Assembly (NCBI GenBank): GCA_946480525.1
Contig: CAMLLA010000260.1
Location: 1-6,216, forward strand
Direction of reading: 5' to 3'
Source of the DNA: an uncultured Asticcacaulis sp.
GTDB lineage: Bacteria; Pseudomonadota; Alphaproteobacteria; Caulobacterales; Caulobacteraceae
Length of the DNA: 6,216 nt
Part shown: positions 5,214 through 6,216 of the stretch, piece after piece
Position numbering within the stretch: the stretch's first letter is position 1
Layout: each line of letters opens with the position of its first letter
Notes under the pieces: model-generated
The model's input: the letters and a program-made list of their open reading frames with translations, nothing else
What the model was told of the DNA's origin: nothing
The model's database searches: none
Position numbers and translations under genes: made by a program

Positions 5214-5244
5214 AACACCCGCCGGTAAGGTACAGGCGGGTGTT
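5214..5244 (-). terminator. Probable terminator of dnaJ (second hairpin)
   Basis: AACACCCGCC (5214-5223) and GGCGGGTGTT (5235-5244) form a perfect 10-bp stem with an 11-base loop, 42 bases past the dnaJ stop on the minus strand. The stem runs into GTTGTTGTG there, a modestly T-rich tail, so termination is plausible but may be incomplete, allowing some read-through into dapB. Confidence 0.6.
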
Positions 5245-5268
5245 ACAAATTGCGTCGCGATTCCGGGT

Positions 5269-5287
5269 GCAGGGGCCGTGCCCCTGC
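5269..5287. repeat. Hairpin at the dnaJ stop codon
   Basis: GCAGGGGC (5269-5276) and GCCCCTGC (5280-5287) form an 8-bp GC-rich stem with a 3-base loop that includes the last base of the dnaJ TAG. No T-tract follows on either strand, so it is more likely a 3'-end stabiliser or a pausing element ahead of the second hairpin than a terminator by itself. Confidence 0.55.
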
Positions 5288-6216
5288 TACTGAGCCGTCG
5301 CGCCGGTGATGTCGTCCCAGAAGCGCCTGGCCTTATGCACGAAGCCCTGGCTTTGGGCGTAGGACTTTTCTTCGCAGATGGCGGCGAATTCCTTCATCAG
5401 CTCCTTCTGACGCGGCGTCAGGTGCTTGGGTGTCTCGACGAACAGCTCGACGACCAGATCGCCCTTCTGCCGCGAGTTCAGGCCTGGCATGCCGCGGCCC
5501 TTGAGCTTGACCTTGTGGCCTGTCTGGGCGCCTTCCGGGATGGTCACGTCAAGCTTGCACTGGCCGTCGCAATTCTCGCCGCCCATCAGGCACGGCACTT
5601 CCATGCTGCCGCCCAGGACGGCCGTCGACATCGGCACGGGGATGGAACAGTGCAGGTCCAGTCCGTCGCGTTCGAAGATGTCGTGTTCGGCGACGCTCAG
5701 GAAGATATAGAGATCGCCCTTGGGCCCGCCCTTGGCGCCGGCCTGGCCTTCGCCCTTGAGCAGGATGCGCGCACCGTCATCGACGCCGGCGGGAATACGG
5801 ACAATGAGCGCCTTGTTGTGGCGAACCTGGCCGTGGCCCTTGCAACTGTCGCAGACGTCCTTGATGATCTGGCCCTGGCCGTTACAGGTCGGGCAGGTGC
5901 GTTCCACTGCGAAGAAGCCGTTTGAGGTGCGCACGCGGCCATGACCGGCACAAGTACCGCACGCCTGGGGCCGCGTGCCGGGCTTGGCGCCGGAACCGTT
6001 ACAGGCTTCGCAGGTCAGGGTTGTCGGGATGGTAATGTCGACGCTGTCGCCCTTATAGGCCTGCTCCAACGTGATTTCGTAGTCGAAGCGGACATCCGCG
6101 CCGCGCTGCGGACCGTTGGGGCGGCGCTGCTGGCCGAAGATGTCGCCGAACATTTCCGAGAAGATGTCTTCGACGTTGGAGAAACCCTGCGCGCCACCGC
6201 CGAAACCATTGAAGCC
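5287..6216 (-). CDS. dnaJ: Chaperone DnaJ (Hsp40), N-terminal part outside window
   Basis: The open frame enters from the right edge, giving 309 visible residues to the TAG at 5287-5289. It starts within the glycine/phenylalanine-rich linker (GFNGFGGGAQGFSNVEDIFSE), so the J domain with its HPD motif lies outside. Four CxxCxGxG zinc modules follow: CEACNGSG, CGTCAGHG, CPTCNGQG and CDSCKGHG, at about visible residues 69-129, binding two zinc ions. The client-binding C-terminal domains follow, with RIPAGVDDGARILLKGEG, IPEGAQTGHKVKLKGRGMP and a terminal helix ending FWDDITG. This identifies a type I DnaJ, the DnaK co-chaperone for folding and heat-shock control. Compared with E. coli DnaJ, a short Cys-rich insertion (CLMGGENCDGQC) sits between EVP and the IPEG segment. 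An ATG at 6153 is internal, not the start. dnaK is expected just upstream beyond the window, by the usual gene order. Confidence 0.96.
   Translation of the reverse strand, partial: GFNGFGGGAQGFSNVEDIFSEMFGDIFGQQRRPNGPQRGADVRFDYEITLEQAYKGDSVDITIPTTLTCEACNGSGAKPGTRPQACGTCAGHGRVRTSNGFFAVERTCPTCNGQGQIIKDVCDSCKGHGQVRHNKALIVRIPAGVDDGARILLKGEGQAGAKGGPKGDLYIFLSVAEHDIFERDGLDLHCSIPVPMSTAVLGGSMEVPCLMGGENCDGQCKLDVTIPEGAQTGHKVKLKGRGMPGLNSRQKGDLVVELFVETPKHLTPRQKELMKEFAAICEEKSYAQSQGFVHKARRFWDDITGATAQ

Noticed and set aside
4837..5925. Plus-strand frame of 362 codons spanning dapB and dnaJ
   Set aside because: It is antisense to two clearly conserved genes and crosses their intergenic hairpins; typical of high-GC DNA.

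Overview
This is a GC-rich window with dense coding on both strands. Its gene set (ubiB, coaBC, dut, dapB, dnaJ), the protein sequences and the gene neighbourhood suggest an alphaproteobacterium, most likely of the Caulobacterales (Caulobacter/Asticcacaulis-like). That placement rests on general resemblance, not on a database search.

Layout from left to right. (1) The C-terminal part of ubiB (ubiquinone biosynthesis, kinase-like) runs on + and is cut by the left edge. (2) A short lipoprotein gene lies on the minus strand. It is tail-to-tail with ubiB without a single spare base and head-to-head with coaBC. Its C-terminal domain looks like a compact module otherwise familiar from the ends of polymorphic toxins. 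(3) coaBC (coenzyme A synthesis) and dut (dUTPase) follow on +, separated by 124 bases holding a strong hairpin. (4) About 300 bases of non-coding sequence contain a 17-base palindrome, a 10-bp inverted repeat spanning 69 bases, and an 11-base-period direct repeat. (5) Two small three-helix membrane proteins follow on +. They are divergent tandem paralogues of each other and I could not name the family. The second ends in a clear Rho-independent terminator. (6) On the minus strand, dnaJ (cut by the right edge) is followed by dapB (lysine/peptidoglycan precursor synthesis). The 169 bases between them hold two hairpins behind dnaJ and a candidate dapB promoter.

Most of the window is housekeeping: CoA, dUTP sanitation, quinone, diaminopimelate and protein folding. 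The accessory or less explained parts are the lipoprotein at 614-1243, the paralogous membrane pair at 3414-4295, and the structured intergenic DNA at 3111-3413. I see no CRISPR array, tRNA, rRNA, transposase or integrase. I found no convincing evidence for a whole new multi-gene system. The strongest leads are the lipid-anchored toxin-type domain and the tandem membrane paralogues.
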